Positions 16,070-24,417 of a stretch of 64,000 bases of DNA are shown one piece after another. Made by a program: the position numbers and the translations under genes. The DNA lies in contig NZ_LFBV01000010.1 of assembly GCF_001905345.1 (NCBI RefSeq), positions 472,224 through 536,223 on the forward strand. Reading direction: 5' to 3'. The notes below the pieces were generated by a model. The model made no database searches. It saw only the letters and a program-made list of their open reading frames with translations, and was not told the DNA's origin. Position 1 is the stretch's first letter; each line of letters opens with the position of its first letter. This DNA comes from Streptomyces uncialis (lineage in GTDB: Bacteria; Actinomycetota; Actinomycetes; Streptomycetales; Streptomycetaceae).

Positions 16070-16330
16070 ATGCATCCGTTCACCCACGGCCATGAAGACT
16101 CAGCCACGACCGACAACGCGAATCCCCAGGTACGGAGCACCGCCTTCGAGGGTGCCGACCCGCCGGCGAGTCACGCGCTCACATGGCCGCCCTGCCGGTG
16201 CGGGCACACCAAGTGCCCCGACCGGCAGCCAGAAGAGTCCACCGACAGTCCCGCCCTTCACGAACTCCGCGCGCGGGTACGCGAGATCAACGGCCGGCGT
16301 CATGGGGCCGAACCCGGGCGGCCATGGTGA
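16070..16330 (+). CDS. Small protein of unknown function
   Basis: 86 residues from ATG 16070 (MHPFTHGHEDSATTDNANPQ); the same frame continues upstream without a start signal. It contains a PCRCGHTKCPD stretch with three cysteines that could bind a metal, and an LHELRARVREINGRRHG helix. The stop overlaps the next gene's start (ATGGTGA). It is the first of a chain of three overlapping small genes divergent from the Scr1-type regulator. No known family recognised. Confidence 0.55.
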   Translation: MHPFTHGHEDSATTDNANPQVRSTAFEGADPPASHALTWPPCRCGHTKCPDRQPEESTDSPALHELRARVREINGRRHGAEPGRPW

Positions 16331-16515
16331 ACACACGCCCCGAACCGGACCCGTTCGCCAGGACCCCGTACGAGAACAGCCCGACAGGGTGGTGGACGGA
16401 GTACGGGGGCGCGCAGGACCCCGAAACCGGGGTGGTGTACCTCCCACGCGGCGCGGACCCCCCGAAGTGCCCCTTCCTCTGCGACCTCTGCGACCGGCGA
16501 GAGGGCGACGGATGA
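16324..16515 (+). CDS. Small protein with CxxCxxC motif
   Basis: 63 residues (MVNTRPEPDPFARTPYENSP). Aromatic and acidic middle; C-terminal CPFLCDLCDRREGD with closely spaced cysteines, a possible small metal site. It overlaps both neighbours: the previous stop by seven bases and the next start by four (ATGA). The tight overlaps argue that it is translated. Function unknown. Confidence 0.55.
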   Translation: MVNTRPEPDPFARTPYENSPTGWWTEYGGAQDPETGVVYLPRGADPPKCPFLCDLCDRREGDG

Positions 16516-16874
16516 AGGGCGCCCGCCGACTCCGTGGAAGGCACCCCCGTTGCCTTGAGCCTCTGGTCATCACCGAGGACATCCGGTGCCACGCGGAACA
16601 CCTCGACCGCTATCACTCCCGGCTGGAGGAGGAAGTAACGAGCTGCGAACTGGCCGCACACCCACGCGGCGTCCCGTGTGCGGCGTACCTCCTGCACCAG
16701 GAGGACTCGCATGTCCAGGTATGGGCCCGATGGAACCCTGCGGGTGGCGCCGTCAGGGTGGAGAGGGCAGGCGCCTGCCCGTCCGAGCACGACGACGAAC
16801 CATGCCTCCTGTTCGGTGCGCACCCGGGACCGTGCTCCTGGGCCGTCGAGAGCCCGTTCGATCTCAAGTTCTAG
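16512..16874 (+). CDS. Small protein of unknown function
   Basis: 120 residues beginning MKGARRLRGRHPRCLEP at an ATGA overlap with the previous stop. Contains HAEHLDRYHSRLEEEV, an AWNPAGG-like strand region (VWARWNPAGGAVRVERAG) and a C-terminal CPSEHDDEPCLLFGAHPGPC segment with several cysteines. It looks like a compact secreted-type or zinc-containing fold but has no signal peptide. Third of the overlapping chain. Function unknown. Confidence 0.5.
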   Translation: MKGARRLRGRHPRCLEPLVITEDIRCHAEHLDRYHSRLEEEVTSCELAAHPRGVPCAAYLLHQEDSHVQVWARWNPAGGAVRVERAGACPSEHDDEPCLLFGAHPGPCSWAVESPFDLKF

Positions 16875-16973
16875 CCCACAGCCGCGCGGCAGCAGAGAGT
16901 GCCACGCTATCCGCCCGCAGCACCCCACGCGATCAGCACGTTCGCGCCTCACACAAAGATGAAGGGCACCGCG

Positions 16974-17141
16974 ATGAGCACCCGTACGGGCCTGGACCTA
17001 CGAGGCAACGACCTCTCCCAGCTCCGCGGCCTCAGCTCACTCCGCCAAGTGATCATCGACCGGGCCCAGACCCTCCAACTGGCCGAGGCCCTTACCGCAG
17101 AGCTGGACATCACCTACGGCGAAGAGCACGAAAGCACATGA
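16974..17141 (+). CDS. Small acidic protein, unknown function
   Basis: 55 residues from ATG 16974, preceded by GAAGGG nine bases upstream; an in-frame ATG at 16959 lacks a site. Sequence MSTRTGLDLRGNDLSQLRGL followed by two predicted helices (SSLRQVIIDRAQTLQLAEAL) and an acidic end. There is no cysteine and no export signal. Placed after the three overlapping small genes and ending at a strong terminator, so it probably closes that transcription unit. Confidence 0.6.
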   Translation: MSTRTGLDLRGNDLSQLRGLSSLRQVIIDRAQTLQLAEALTAELDITYGEEHEST

Positions 17142-17167
17142 CCGTCCCCCGTCCCAGGCAGACAGCA

Positions 17168-17197
17168 AAGGGGCCCACCCCGGGGAGTGAGCCCCTT
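17168..17197. terminator. Bidirectional terminator
   Basis: AAGGGGC (17168-17174) pairs with GCCCCTT (17191-17197), with further pairing of CCCC and GGGG inside. It lies between the convergent small gene (ending 17141) and second DUF397 gene (ending 17229). Confidence 0.8.
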
Positions 17198-17228
17198 CTC
17201 CGATCACCGAACGGGACGCGGCAACGAC

Positions 17229-17432
17229 TCAGACCCGCCGCGCAAGACAGACCAACCCGGCCCACCCCTCAATACTCACCATGAGCACGGGCCCGGCGGC
17301 CACCTTGCTGTCCCGAACAGGCACGACCCCGTGCACGGCCGCGTGGCCGGGGGCCCACTGGACGCAGTTGCCCCCGTTGGTGCTGTAGCTGGAGGCCATC
17401 CAGCCCGTAGGAGACGAGCTCGCAGCAGTCAT
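17229..17432 (-). CDS. DUF397 protein, second copy
   Basis: 67 residues from ATG 17432, behind GGAAGGGA (MTAASSSPTGWMASSYSTNG, then NCVQWAPGHAAVHGVVPVRD). The C-terminal half is almost identical to the DUF397 protein at 14917-15126, including 81 identical bases, so one was recently copied or converted from the other. Unlike the first copy it has no recognisable helix-turn-helix partner upstream; the 400 bp there hold an open frame without known domains. It may act with the neighbouring regulator or be an orphan. Confidence 0.85.
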   Translation of the reverse strand: MTAASSSPTGWMASSYSTNGGNCVQWAPGHAAVHGVVPVRDSKVAAGPVLMVSIEGWAGLVCLARRV

Positions 17433-17902
17433 CGCTTCAGTCCCTTCCTTTCCAAAGCTGTTTTCCTGATGGAGCGGGTCGTCAAGATCGCCGTCTGCCA
17501 TCCAATGACAACGCCGCGCCGAAGATTTGCACCAAGCGGTGCACAGCGACCGGACGTTCCCTTGCGCAAGCGAGGGAACCGACCACCCTTCGCCGGTGAA
17601 CTCGGCCTCCCAACGCCTCCACCGGCGCTCGGTGCCGTGGACGCGCACGGACCACACACTCAGCGCGACCGACACGATGCCCGGGGACAAACGCTCCCGT
17701 TCAAGGACACGGACGGCGGCATTCGCCGCTCCCGACAGACCTGGGACATCGCGATACCGCACCCAGGGTCCTCCCCAGCCACGCTCCCGTGCCCGAAGTG
17801 AAGCTGGTGCTCTACGAGGCACAGCCCCTTCGCATGCGAATCACGCGCGGCATCCTCCCACAGCCCAATGACCGCCCGACAGACCCTGACCCGCCACACC
17901 AG
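17433..17902. other. Gap with no confident gene
   Basis: 470 bp upstream of the second DUF397 gene. The reverse strand is open to 17822 in the DUF397 frame, but the translation (for example WSVRVHGTERRWRRWEAEF) matches nothing I recognise and has no start signal. It could be the decayed remains of the missing partner gene. No repeat is present until 17903. Confidence 0.4.
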
Positions 17903-18240
17903 CCTCCCTCTTCGGGCACTCGCCCGGCTACGGGAGGGGGTGGGCGGGAATCTCTGCCCGCAGACTCCGACGCCACCAGTACAGCCACTGAACGTCCGTA
18001 CCGAGCGCGTTGGAGCGAGGACGGAGAATCCCGACCGGCCCCGACCCGAAGAACAAGCAGATGGCGCCCCAAAGGGGCGCGGGGAACTGCGCAAAAGACG
18101 AGAACAGCCCCGCACCCGAAGAGCGACCGTAAGAGGGCAGCACCTCAGGGGCGCGAGGAACTGCGCACCCACCGAGCGACGGCACAGGCAACAAGTACGT
18201 CCAGCCGGACAGACCTACGAAGCGCAAGCGAAGGCGCACC
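17903..18240 (+). repeat. Composite intergenic element, copy C
   Basis: Same block order as copy A, with the GCGCCCCAAAGGGGCGC hairpin (18064-18080) and terminal AAGCGCAAGCGAAGGCG. It is longer because of an insertion of about 70 bp carrying a second core, AGGGGCGCGAGGAACTGCGC (18149-18168). It lies between divergent genes here, so a purely terminator role does not fit every copy. Confidence 0.85.
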
Positions 18241-18307
18241 GTAATGGCCAACGCGGGCCGAACCCTTGACGGCCCGGGGGCGCACGCCCTACTTTCCTGC
18301 ATCAGAC

Positions 18308-18320
18308 AGGAAAGTTTCCT
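18308..18320. promoter_or_regulatory. CsnR-type operator
   Basis: AGGAAAGTTTCCT is a perfect palindrome (6-bp arms, one central G), 45 bp before the ROK repressor start. It matches the type of box described for the Streptomyces ROK repressor CsnR. The csn locus that follows supports autoregulation by the ROK protein. Confidence 0.8.
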
Positions 18321-18364
18321 AACAGTGGCCGCCCCCGACAGGGAAAGGCAGGTGAGAGTCCGCC

Positions 18365-19621
18365 ATGACGACGGGTCCGACCGGCACCCCGGGCACCCCC
18401 CGCGTCCTCCGCGCGATGAACGACCGCGCGGCCCTGGACCTCCTCCTGGCCGAAGGCCCCCTGTCCCGTACCAGGATCGGGAAGCTCACCGGCCTCTCCA
18501 AGCCGACCGCGTCCCAGCTGCTGGCCCGCCTGGAGACGGCGGGACTGGTCCGCGCCACCGGCACCACGGAAGGCCGGCCGGGCCCCAACGCCCAGCTCTA
18601 CGCGGTCGACCCGACCGCGGCCCACGCGGCGGGCCTGGACGTCAGGCCCGAGGGCATCCGCGCCGCCGTCGCGGACATCACCGGCCGCGTGGTCGGTGAG
18701 TCCACCCTGCGCACCCCGGGCCGCCACGCCACCCGACCCGTGGTGGACCTGGTCACGGAGGCGCTGGACGGCGCGCTGACGGCCGCCGGACTCGTCCGCG
18801 CGGACCTCCACCGCCTGGTGATCGGCACCCCGGGCGCGTTCGACCCGAACACCGGCCGGCTGCGCTACGCCTCGCATCTGCCGGGCTGGCACTCCCCCAC
18901 CCTGCTCGACGACCTCGCCGCGGCCCTGCCGCTGCCGGTCGGGTACGAGAACGACGTGAACCTCGCGGCCGTCGCCGAACAGCGGCTCGGCGCGGCCCGC
19001 GGCCACGACGACTTCGTCCTGCTGTGGAACGAGGACGGGCTCGGCGCCGCCCTGGTCCTCGGCGGACGGCTGCACCGGGGCTGGACCGGCGGCGCGGGCG
19101 AGGTCGGGTTCCTGCCCGTGCCCGGCACCCCGCTGATGCGCCAGGTCACCCGGGTCAACAGCGGCGGCTACCAGGAACTCGCGGGCGCCCAGGTCGTCGG
19201 CAGACTTGCCCGGTCCCTCGGGATCACCCCGGTGCCCCAGGGCCCCCACCCCGAGGTCGCCGCGGCCCTGATCCGGCGCGCCGCCGAACACCTCGCGGAC
19301 CCCGAGGTCTCCCGGCACACCGGCGGGCAGGGCGGTCCGTACCAGGAGCTGCTGCGTACGTACGCCACCGGGCTCGCGACCGGGCTGGCCTCGCTCGTCT
19401 CGGTGCTCGACCCCGAACTCATCGTGCTCAGCGGCACGGTGCTCGCGGCGGGCGGTGAGCCCCTGCGCGCACTGGTCCAGGCCGAGCTCGACGATCTGGC
19501 CGCGTCCCGGCCGAAGCTGGTCCTCGGCGAGGTCACCGGACACCCCGTACTGCGCGGCGCCCTGGAGAGCGCGCTCGCGGCCACCCGCGACGAGGTCTTC
19601 GACACCTCCCGCGCCCCCTAG
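18365..19621 (+). CDS. csnR: ROK-family transcriptional repressor (CsnR-like)
   Basis: 418 residues. N-terminal winged helix (LLLAEGPLSRTRIGKLTGLS, KPTASQLLARLETAGLVRATG, about 25-70), then a sugar-kinase-like ROK domain with VIGTPGAFDPNTG and GWTGGAGEVGFLPV. The usual ROK zinc cysteines (CxCGxxGC) are absent. ATG 18365 follows AGGTGAGAG. It heads a set of genes in the same order as the Streptomyces csnR-EFGHK chitosan-oligosaccharide locus (SCO2657-2662 in S. coelicolor), in which CsnR represses chitosanase and uptake genes until glucosamine oligomers bind. The palindrome at 18308 is its likely operator. Identification by gene order and operator. Confidence 0.85.
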   Translation: MTTGPTGTPGTPRVLRAMNDRAALDLLLAEGPLSRTRIGKLTGLSKPTASQLLARLETAGLVRATGTTEGRPGPNAQLYAVDPTAAHAAGLDVRPEGIRAAVADITGRVVGESTLRTPGRHATRPVVDLVTEALDGALTAAGLVRADLHRLVIGTPGAFDPNTGRLRYASHLPGWHSPTLLDDLAAALPLPVGYENDVNLAAVAEQRLGAARGHDDFVLLWNEDGLGAALVLGGRLHRGWTGGAGEVGFLPVPGTPLMRQVTRVNSGGYQELAGAQVVGRLARSLGITPVPQGPHPEVAAALIRRAAEHLADPEVSRHTGGQGGPYQELLRTYATGLATGLASLVSVLDPELIVLSGTVLAAGGEPLRALVQAELDDLAASRPKLVLGEVTGHPVLRGALESALAATRDEVFDTSRAP

Positions 19622-19937
19622 ACCAACCCGCACCACAAAGCAGTACTCGCACCGCCGTCCCACCGCACGACCACCCCCAGCACAACCCGCACAAGCCGCA
19701 CAACCCGTACAACCCGCAAGGCCCAGCAAGGTTCAGCTCGACCCAGCTCAGCCCAGCAAGGCCGACCCCGCCCGGCCGGCAACCGCACCACAACACCCCC
19801 GCAAGGTCGGCCGGGCACCGGCACCGCCGTACGGAACGCGCACGCACCGCACCGCCCCGCACCGCCCGCACCACCCGTCCCGTACGGCGCACGCACCTCG
19901 TCCCGTTCGTCCCGACCCGCGCAAGGGAGACACCGTC
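19622..19937. other. Intergenic region with imperfect CACAACCCG repeats
   Basis: 316 bp between csnR and csnE. From about 19680 it has several imperfect 10-bp units of the type ACAACCCGCA, and further C/A-rich low-complexity sequence to 19880. No second copy of the AGGAAAGTTTCCT box is seen. A promoter for csnE could lie here, otherwise the genes are read through from csnR. Confidence 0.55.
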
Positions 19938-21278
19938 ATGCCCGGACTCCGCCGGAAGACAGCGACCGCGCTCGCCGTGACCACCTCGATAGCCCTGTTC
20001 GCCACGGCCTGTACGGGCCAGTCCGACACGGGCGCCGACGACGACGCGTCCCAGGACACCAGCATCACCTTCTGGCACGGCTGGACCGCGCCGTCCGAGG
20101 TGAAGGCGATCAAGGAGAACATCGGCCGCTTCGAGGACGCCCACCCGAACATCAAGGTGAAGGTCGTCGGCGGGATCAACGACGACAAGCTGAACCAGGC
20201 TTTGCGCGCGGGCGGTTCCAAGGGGCCCGATGTGGTGTCCTCGTTCACCACCGCGAACATCGGCAAGTTCTGCTCGTCGGGGGCCTTCACGGATCTCGCG
20301 CCGTTCATCGAGAAGGACAAGGTCGACCTGGAGAAGACCTTCTCGAAGGTGCTCCTGGAGTACACGCAGTTCGAGGGCAAGCGCTGCGCGCTGCCGCTGC
20401 TCTCGGACGCGTACGGCCTCTACTACAACAAGGACGAGTTCAAGAAGGCCGGGATCAAGGCGCCGCCCAGGACCTGGAGCGAGTTCCTCGCTGTCGCCAA
20501 GAAGCTGACGAAGACCAAGGGCGACAGTTACGAGACCCTGGGATTCATGCCGAACTACCACGGCTACGAGACGGTCGTCTCGCACTACATGTCGCAGTGG
20601 GACCACGCGTACTTCGACGCGAACGGCAAGTCCAACATCGCCAAGGACCCGTCTTTCGCCGAGATGTACACGTTCCAGAAGAAGATGGTCGACGAACTCG
20701 GCGGCTTCAAGAAGCTGGAGAAGTACCGCACCACCTTCGGCGACGAATGGGCGGCGGAGCACCCGTTCCATCTGGGCCAGGTCTCCATGCAGCTCGACGG
20801 TGAGTGGCGGCTCGGGATGGCCGAGGCGACCGATCCCGGCTTCGAGATCGGGGTGGCGCCGCTGCCCGTCGCGGACGACGAGGCGGCCGACTACGGCAAG
20901 GGCTATCTGTCGGGCACGATCATGGGCATCGCGCCGCAGAGCAAGAAGAAGAACGCGGCCTGGAAGCTGATGAAGTACATGACGACCGACACGGACGCGG
21001 TCGTGCAGTTCGCGAACGGGATCAAGAACGTCCCGTCCACCCTGGCCGCCCTGGACTCCCCGGATCTGAAGCTGGACCCGCGGTTCAAGACGTTCCTGGA
21101 CATCGCCAAGCACCCCAAGTCGAACACCTCGCCCGGCGCGGTCGACGGGATCGGCTATCAGAACACGCTCCAGGACTTCGGCTACCAGTTCGAGGCCGGC
21201 AAGGTGAAGGACCTGAAGGCCGGTCTGGAGAAGACCGCGCGGCAGATCGACACGGACCTCGCGAAGGTCACCCGGTAA
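19938..21278 (+). CDS. csnE: Sugar ABC importer, substrate-binding lipoprotein
   Basis: 446 residues. Type II lipoprotein signal with Cys25 (ALFATACTG), then an extracellular solute-binding domain of family 1: ITFWHGWTAPSEVKAI near the start, LPLLSDAYGLYYNKDEF in the middle, and MQLDGEWRLG. It delivers oligosaccharide to the two permeases that follow. By locus comparison the ligand is glucosamine oligomers from chitosan. ATG 19938 follows AAGGGAGA. No ATPase gene is present; Streptomyces carbohydrate importers commonly share the MsiK ATPase encoded elsewhere. Confidence 0.85.
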   Translation: MPGLRRKTATALAVTTSIALFATACTGQSDTGADDDASQDTSITFWHGWTAPSEVKAIKENIGRFEDAHPNIKVKVVGGINDDKLNQALRAGGSKGPDVVSSFTTANIGKFCSSGAFTDLAPFIEKDKVDLEKTFSKVLLEYTQFEGKRCALPLLSDAYGLYYNKDEFKKAGIKAPPRTWSEFLAVAKKLTKTKGDSYETLGFMPNYHGYETVVSHYMSQWDHAYFDANGKSNIAKDPSFAEMYTFQKKMVDELGGFKKLEKYRTTFGDEWAAEHPFHLGQVSMQLDGEWRLGMAEATDPGFEIGVAPLPVADDEAADYGKGYLSGTIMGIAPQSKKKNAAWKLMKYMTTDTDAVVQFANGIKNVPSTLAALDSPDLKLDPRFKTFLDIAKHPKSNTSPGAVDGIGYQNTLQDFGYQFEAGKVKDLKAGLEKTARQIDTDLAKVTR

Positions 21279-21280
21279 CC

Positions 21281-22225
21281 GTGGCCACCCAGTACACGCT
21301 GCGTGCGAAGCGCCGGAAATCGGCGCTTCGTACGCTGGCCTTCCTCTCGCCCTGGCTGATCGGGTTCGCGGTCTTCTTCGCGTACCCGCTCGTGTCGACC
21401 GTCTATTTCTCGTTCATGCAGTACGACGGCTTCACGCCGCCGACCTGGAACGGGTTCGACAACTGGTCGTACCTCTTCAACGACTTCCCGAAGTTCTGGC
21501 CCGCGATGCAGAACACCTTGTGGCTGGTCCTGGTGATGGTCACCTGCCGGGTCACCTTCGGGCTGGCCATCGGCATGCTGATCACCAAGATCAAGTCGGG
21601 TACGGGGGTCTTCCGGACCCTGTTCTACCTGCCCTACCTCGCCCCGCCGGTCGCGGCGACGCTGGCGTTCGTGTTCCTGCTCAACCCGGGGACCGGCCCC
21701 GTCAACTCCGTCCTGGAGTCGGTGGGGATCTCCGCGCCCAGCTGGTTCAACGACGCGGACTGGTCCAAGCCCGCGCTGACCGTGCTGGCCGTGTGGGGCA
21801 TCGGCGACCTCATGGTCATCTTCATGGCCGCCCTGCTCGACGTGCCGAAGGAGCAGTACGAGGCGGCCGAACTGGACGGCGCCTCCCGCTTCCAGCGGTT
21901 CCGGTTCGTCACACTGCCGAACATCTCCCCGATCATCCTGTTCGCGGTGGTGACCGGTGTGATCGCGGCGATGCAGTACTACACCCAGCCGATCGTCGCC
22001 GCCAAGGTCGCCTCCGGGCGCATGGGCGGGTCCGGCCAGCCGTTCGAGCCCGGCTATCCGGAGGCGTCGACGCTCACCCTGCCCCAGCTCGTCTACAACG
22101 TCGGCTTCCAGCGCTTCGACTACGGCACCGCCTGTGCGGGGGCGCTCGTCCTGTTCGTCCTCGCCATGGCGTTCACCGCACTGCTCATGCGGCGCCGCGG
22201 CGGCCTCATCGGGACAGGTGACTGA
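21281..22225 (+). CDS. csnF: Sugar ABC importer permease 1
   Basis: 314 residues, six membrane helices (first at about 20-42, LAFLSPWLIGFAVFFAYPL). The cytoplasmic EAA loop is YEAAELDGASRFQRFRFVTL, the ATPase contact of MalF-type permeases. GTG 21281 lies two bases after the csnE stop. It pairs with the next gene to form the import channel; the ATPase must come from elsewhere. Confidence 0.88.
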   Translation: MATQYTLRAKRRKSALRTLAFLSPWLIGFAVFFAYPLVSTVYFSFMQYDGFTPPTWNGFDNWSYLFNDFPKFWPAMQNTLWLVLVMVTCRVTFGLAIGMLITKIKSGTGVFRTLFYLPYLAPPVAATLAFVFLLNPGTGPVNSVLESVGISAPSWFNDADWSKPALTVLAVWGIGDLMVIFMAALLDVPKEQYEAAELDGASRFQRFRFVTLPNISPIILFAVVTGVIAAMQYYTQPIVAAKVASGRMGGSGQPFEPGYPEASTLTLPQLVYNVGFQRFDYGTACAGALVLFVLAMAFTALLMRRRGGLIGTGD

Positions 22226-22228
22226 ACC

Positions 22229-23143
22229 ATGGCCCAGCCGACTGAGAAGAAGAACCCGGCCGTGCCCACCGCACGGCCCGCGTCCCGGCCCGTCACACCC
22301 GCCCAGCGCACCGCCCGCCGCAAGGCCCTGCTGCACTGGATAGCCGTGCACTCGCTCGGCGTGGCGGCGGCCCTGTTCTTCCTGCTGCCGTTCGTATTCG
22401 TGCTGCTGACCTCGCTGATGAGCGACCAGCAGGCACTCACCCGCGATCTGTGGCCGCGGGACTGGAAGTTCGACAACTACCTCACCGTGTGGGAGACCCC
22501 CGGCTTCCTCACCTGGTGGCGCAACACACTGCTCTACGCGGGCCTCGGGACCGTGCTGTCGGTGGTGTCCTCGATCCCGGTGGCGTACGCGCTCGCCAAG
22601 TTCCGCTTCCGGGGCCGCAGGCTGTCTCTCATGCTGGTCATCTCGATGATGATGCTGCCACCGCAGGTCATCATCATCCCGATGTACCTGTTCTGGGCGA
22701 AGCAGATGGACATGTCGGGATCGCTCTGGCCGCTGATCATCCCGATGGCCTTCGGCGACGCGTTCTCGATCTTCCTGCTGCGCCAGTTCCTGCTGACGAT
22801 CCCGGACGAGTACCTGGACGCGGCACGGGTCGACGGCTGCGGGGAGCTGCGGACCCTGCTGCGGGTCGTCCTGCCGATGGCCAAGCCGGGCATCGCCGCG
22901 GTCGCCCTGTTCCAGTTCTTCTACGCCTGGAACGACTACTTCGGACCACAGATCTACGCGTCCGACAACCCCGCCGCCTGGACCCTCAGTTACGGACTGG
23001 AGTCCTTCAAGGGCGCGCACCACACCAACTGGAATCTGACCATGGCCGCGACCGTGCTGGTCATGGCACCGGTCATCCTCGTCTTCTTCTTCGCCCAGAA
23101 GGCGTTCGTCGAGGGTGTCACGCTCACTGGAGTGAAGGGCTAG
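22229..23143 (+). CDS. csnG: Sugar ABC importer permease 2
   Basis: 304 residues of the MalG type. A Pro/Arg-rich cytoplasmic N-terminus of about 35 residues is followed by six membrane helices (first AAALFFLLPFVFVLLTSL). The EAA loop reads YLDAARVDGCGELRTLLRVV, ending in the usual LPMAKPG. It starts three bases after the csnF stop. Partner of csnF. Confidence 0.88.
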   Translation: MAQPTEKKNPAVPTARPASRPVTPAQRTARRKALLHWIAVHSLGVAAALFFLLPFVFVLLTSLMSDQQALTRDLWPRDWKFDNYLTVWETPGFLTWWRNTLLYAGLGTVLSVVSSIPVAYALAKFRFRGRRLSLMLVISMMMLPPQVIIIPMYLFWAKQMDMSGSLWPLIIPMAFGDAFSIFLLRQFLLTIPDEYLDAARVDGCGELRTLLRVVLPMAKPGIAAVALFQFFYAWNDYFGPQIYASDNPAAWTLSYGLESFKGAHHTNWNLTMAATVLVMAPVILVFFFAQKAFVEGVTLTGVKG

Positions 23144-23151
23144 AACAACTG

Positions 23152-24417
23152 ATGAAGCTCACCGTGGTCGGCGGAGGATCGACCTACACCCCGGAACTCA
23201 TCGACGGGTTCGCGCGCTTGCGGGACACCCTCCCCATCGAGGAACTCGTCCTCGTCGACCCGGCCGCCGACCGGCTGGAGCTGGTCGGCGGACTCGCCCG
23301 GCGGATCTTCGCCAAGCAGGACCACCCCGGCGTCATCACCACGACCGGTGATCTCGACGCGGGCGTCGAGGGCGCCGACGCGGTCCTGCTGCAACTGCGG
23401 GTCGGCGGCCAGGCCGCCCGCAACGACGATGAGACATGGCCGCTGACCTGCGGCTGCGTCGGCCAGGAGACCACCGGGGCGGGCGGCCTCGCCAAGGCGC
23501 TGCGGACCGTGCCGGTGGTCCTCGACATCGCCGAGCGCGTCCGGCGCACCAACCCGGACGCCTGGATCATCGACTTCACCAACCCGGTCGGCATCGTGAC
23601 CCGGGCTCTGCTGAGCGCCGGGCACAAGGCCGTCGGGCTGTGCAACGTCGCCATCGGCTTCCAGCGCCGCTTCGCCGCGATGCTGGACGTCACCCCCGGC
23701 CAGGTCCACCTCGACCATGTGGGGCTCAACCACCTCACCTGGGAGACCGGGGTACGCCTCGGCGGACCCCAGGGCGAGGACGTGCTGCCCCGGCTGATCG
23801 CGGACCACGGCGACGCCATCGCCTCCTCGCTCAGCCTGCCCCGCCCGCTCCTCGACCGGCTCGGCGTGGTGCCCTCGTACTACCTGCGCTACTTCTACGC
23901 GCACGACGAGGTCGTCCGGGAACTGGGCACCAAGCCGTCCCGGGCCGCCGAGGTCGCCGCGATGGAGAAGGAACTCCTCGCGATGTACGGGGACCCCGCG
24001 CTGGACGAGAAGCCCGCGCTGCTCGCCAAGCGGGGCGGCGCCTTCTACTCGGAGGCCGCCGTGGACCTCGCCGCCGCGCTGCTCGCCGGCGGCGGCAGCC
24101 CGTACCAGGTGGTCAACACCCTCAACCGCGGCACCCTGCCGTTCCTCCCGGACGACGCGGTGATCGAGGTGCAGGCGTCCGTCGGCCGGGACGGCGCGAG
24201 CCCGCTGCCGGTGCCGAAGCTGGACCCGCTGTACGCGGGGCTGATCGCGAACGTCACCACGTACGAGGACCTGGCACTGGACGCCGCGCTGCGCGGGGGC
24301 CGTGACCGGGTGTTCAAGGCGCTGCTGTCCCATCCGCTGATCGGCCAGTACGAGTACGCGGAAGCCCTCACCGACGAACTGATCAGCCACAACCGGGAGC
24401 ACCTCACGTGGGCATGA
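23152..24417 (+). CDS. csnH: GH4-family NAD-dependent glycosidase
   Basis: 421 residues. GH4 enzymes cleave glycosides by an NAD- and metal-dependent redox mechanism. Seen here: the NAD-binding GGGSTYTPEL (7-16), DFTNPVG, metal ligands Cys164 (GLCNV) and His194 (GLNHLTW). It resembles 6-phospho-beta-glucosidases, but in the csn locus it would split imported glucosamine oligomers. ATG 23152 starts eight bases after the csnG stop. Its own stop lies inside the kinase gene's first codons. Confidence 0.88.
   Translation: MKLTVVGGGSTYTPELIDGFARLRDTLPIEELVLVDPAADRLELVGGLARRIFAKQDHPGVITTTGDLDAGVEGADAVLLQLRVGGQAARNDDETWPLTCGCVGQETTGAGGLAKALRTVPVVLDIAERVRRTNPDAWIIDFTNPVGIVTRALLSAGHKAVGLCNVAIGFQRRFAAMLDVTPGQVHLDHVGLNHLTWETGVRLGGPQGEDVLPRLIADHGDAIASSLSLPRPLLDRLGVVPSYYLRYFYAHDEVVRELGTKPSRAAEVAAMEKELLAMYGDPALDEKPALLAKRGGAFYSEAAVDLAAALLAGGGSPYQVVNTLNRGTLPFLPDDAVIEVQASVGRDGASPLPVPKLDPLYAGLIANVTTYEDLALDAALRGGRDRVFKALLSHPLIGQYEYAEALTDELISHNREHLTWA

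Noticed and set aside
17433..17822. Helix-turn-helix partner for the second DUF397 gene
   Set aside because: The open frame shows none of the Scr1-type motifs seen at 15123-15947 and lacks a start signal.
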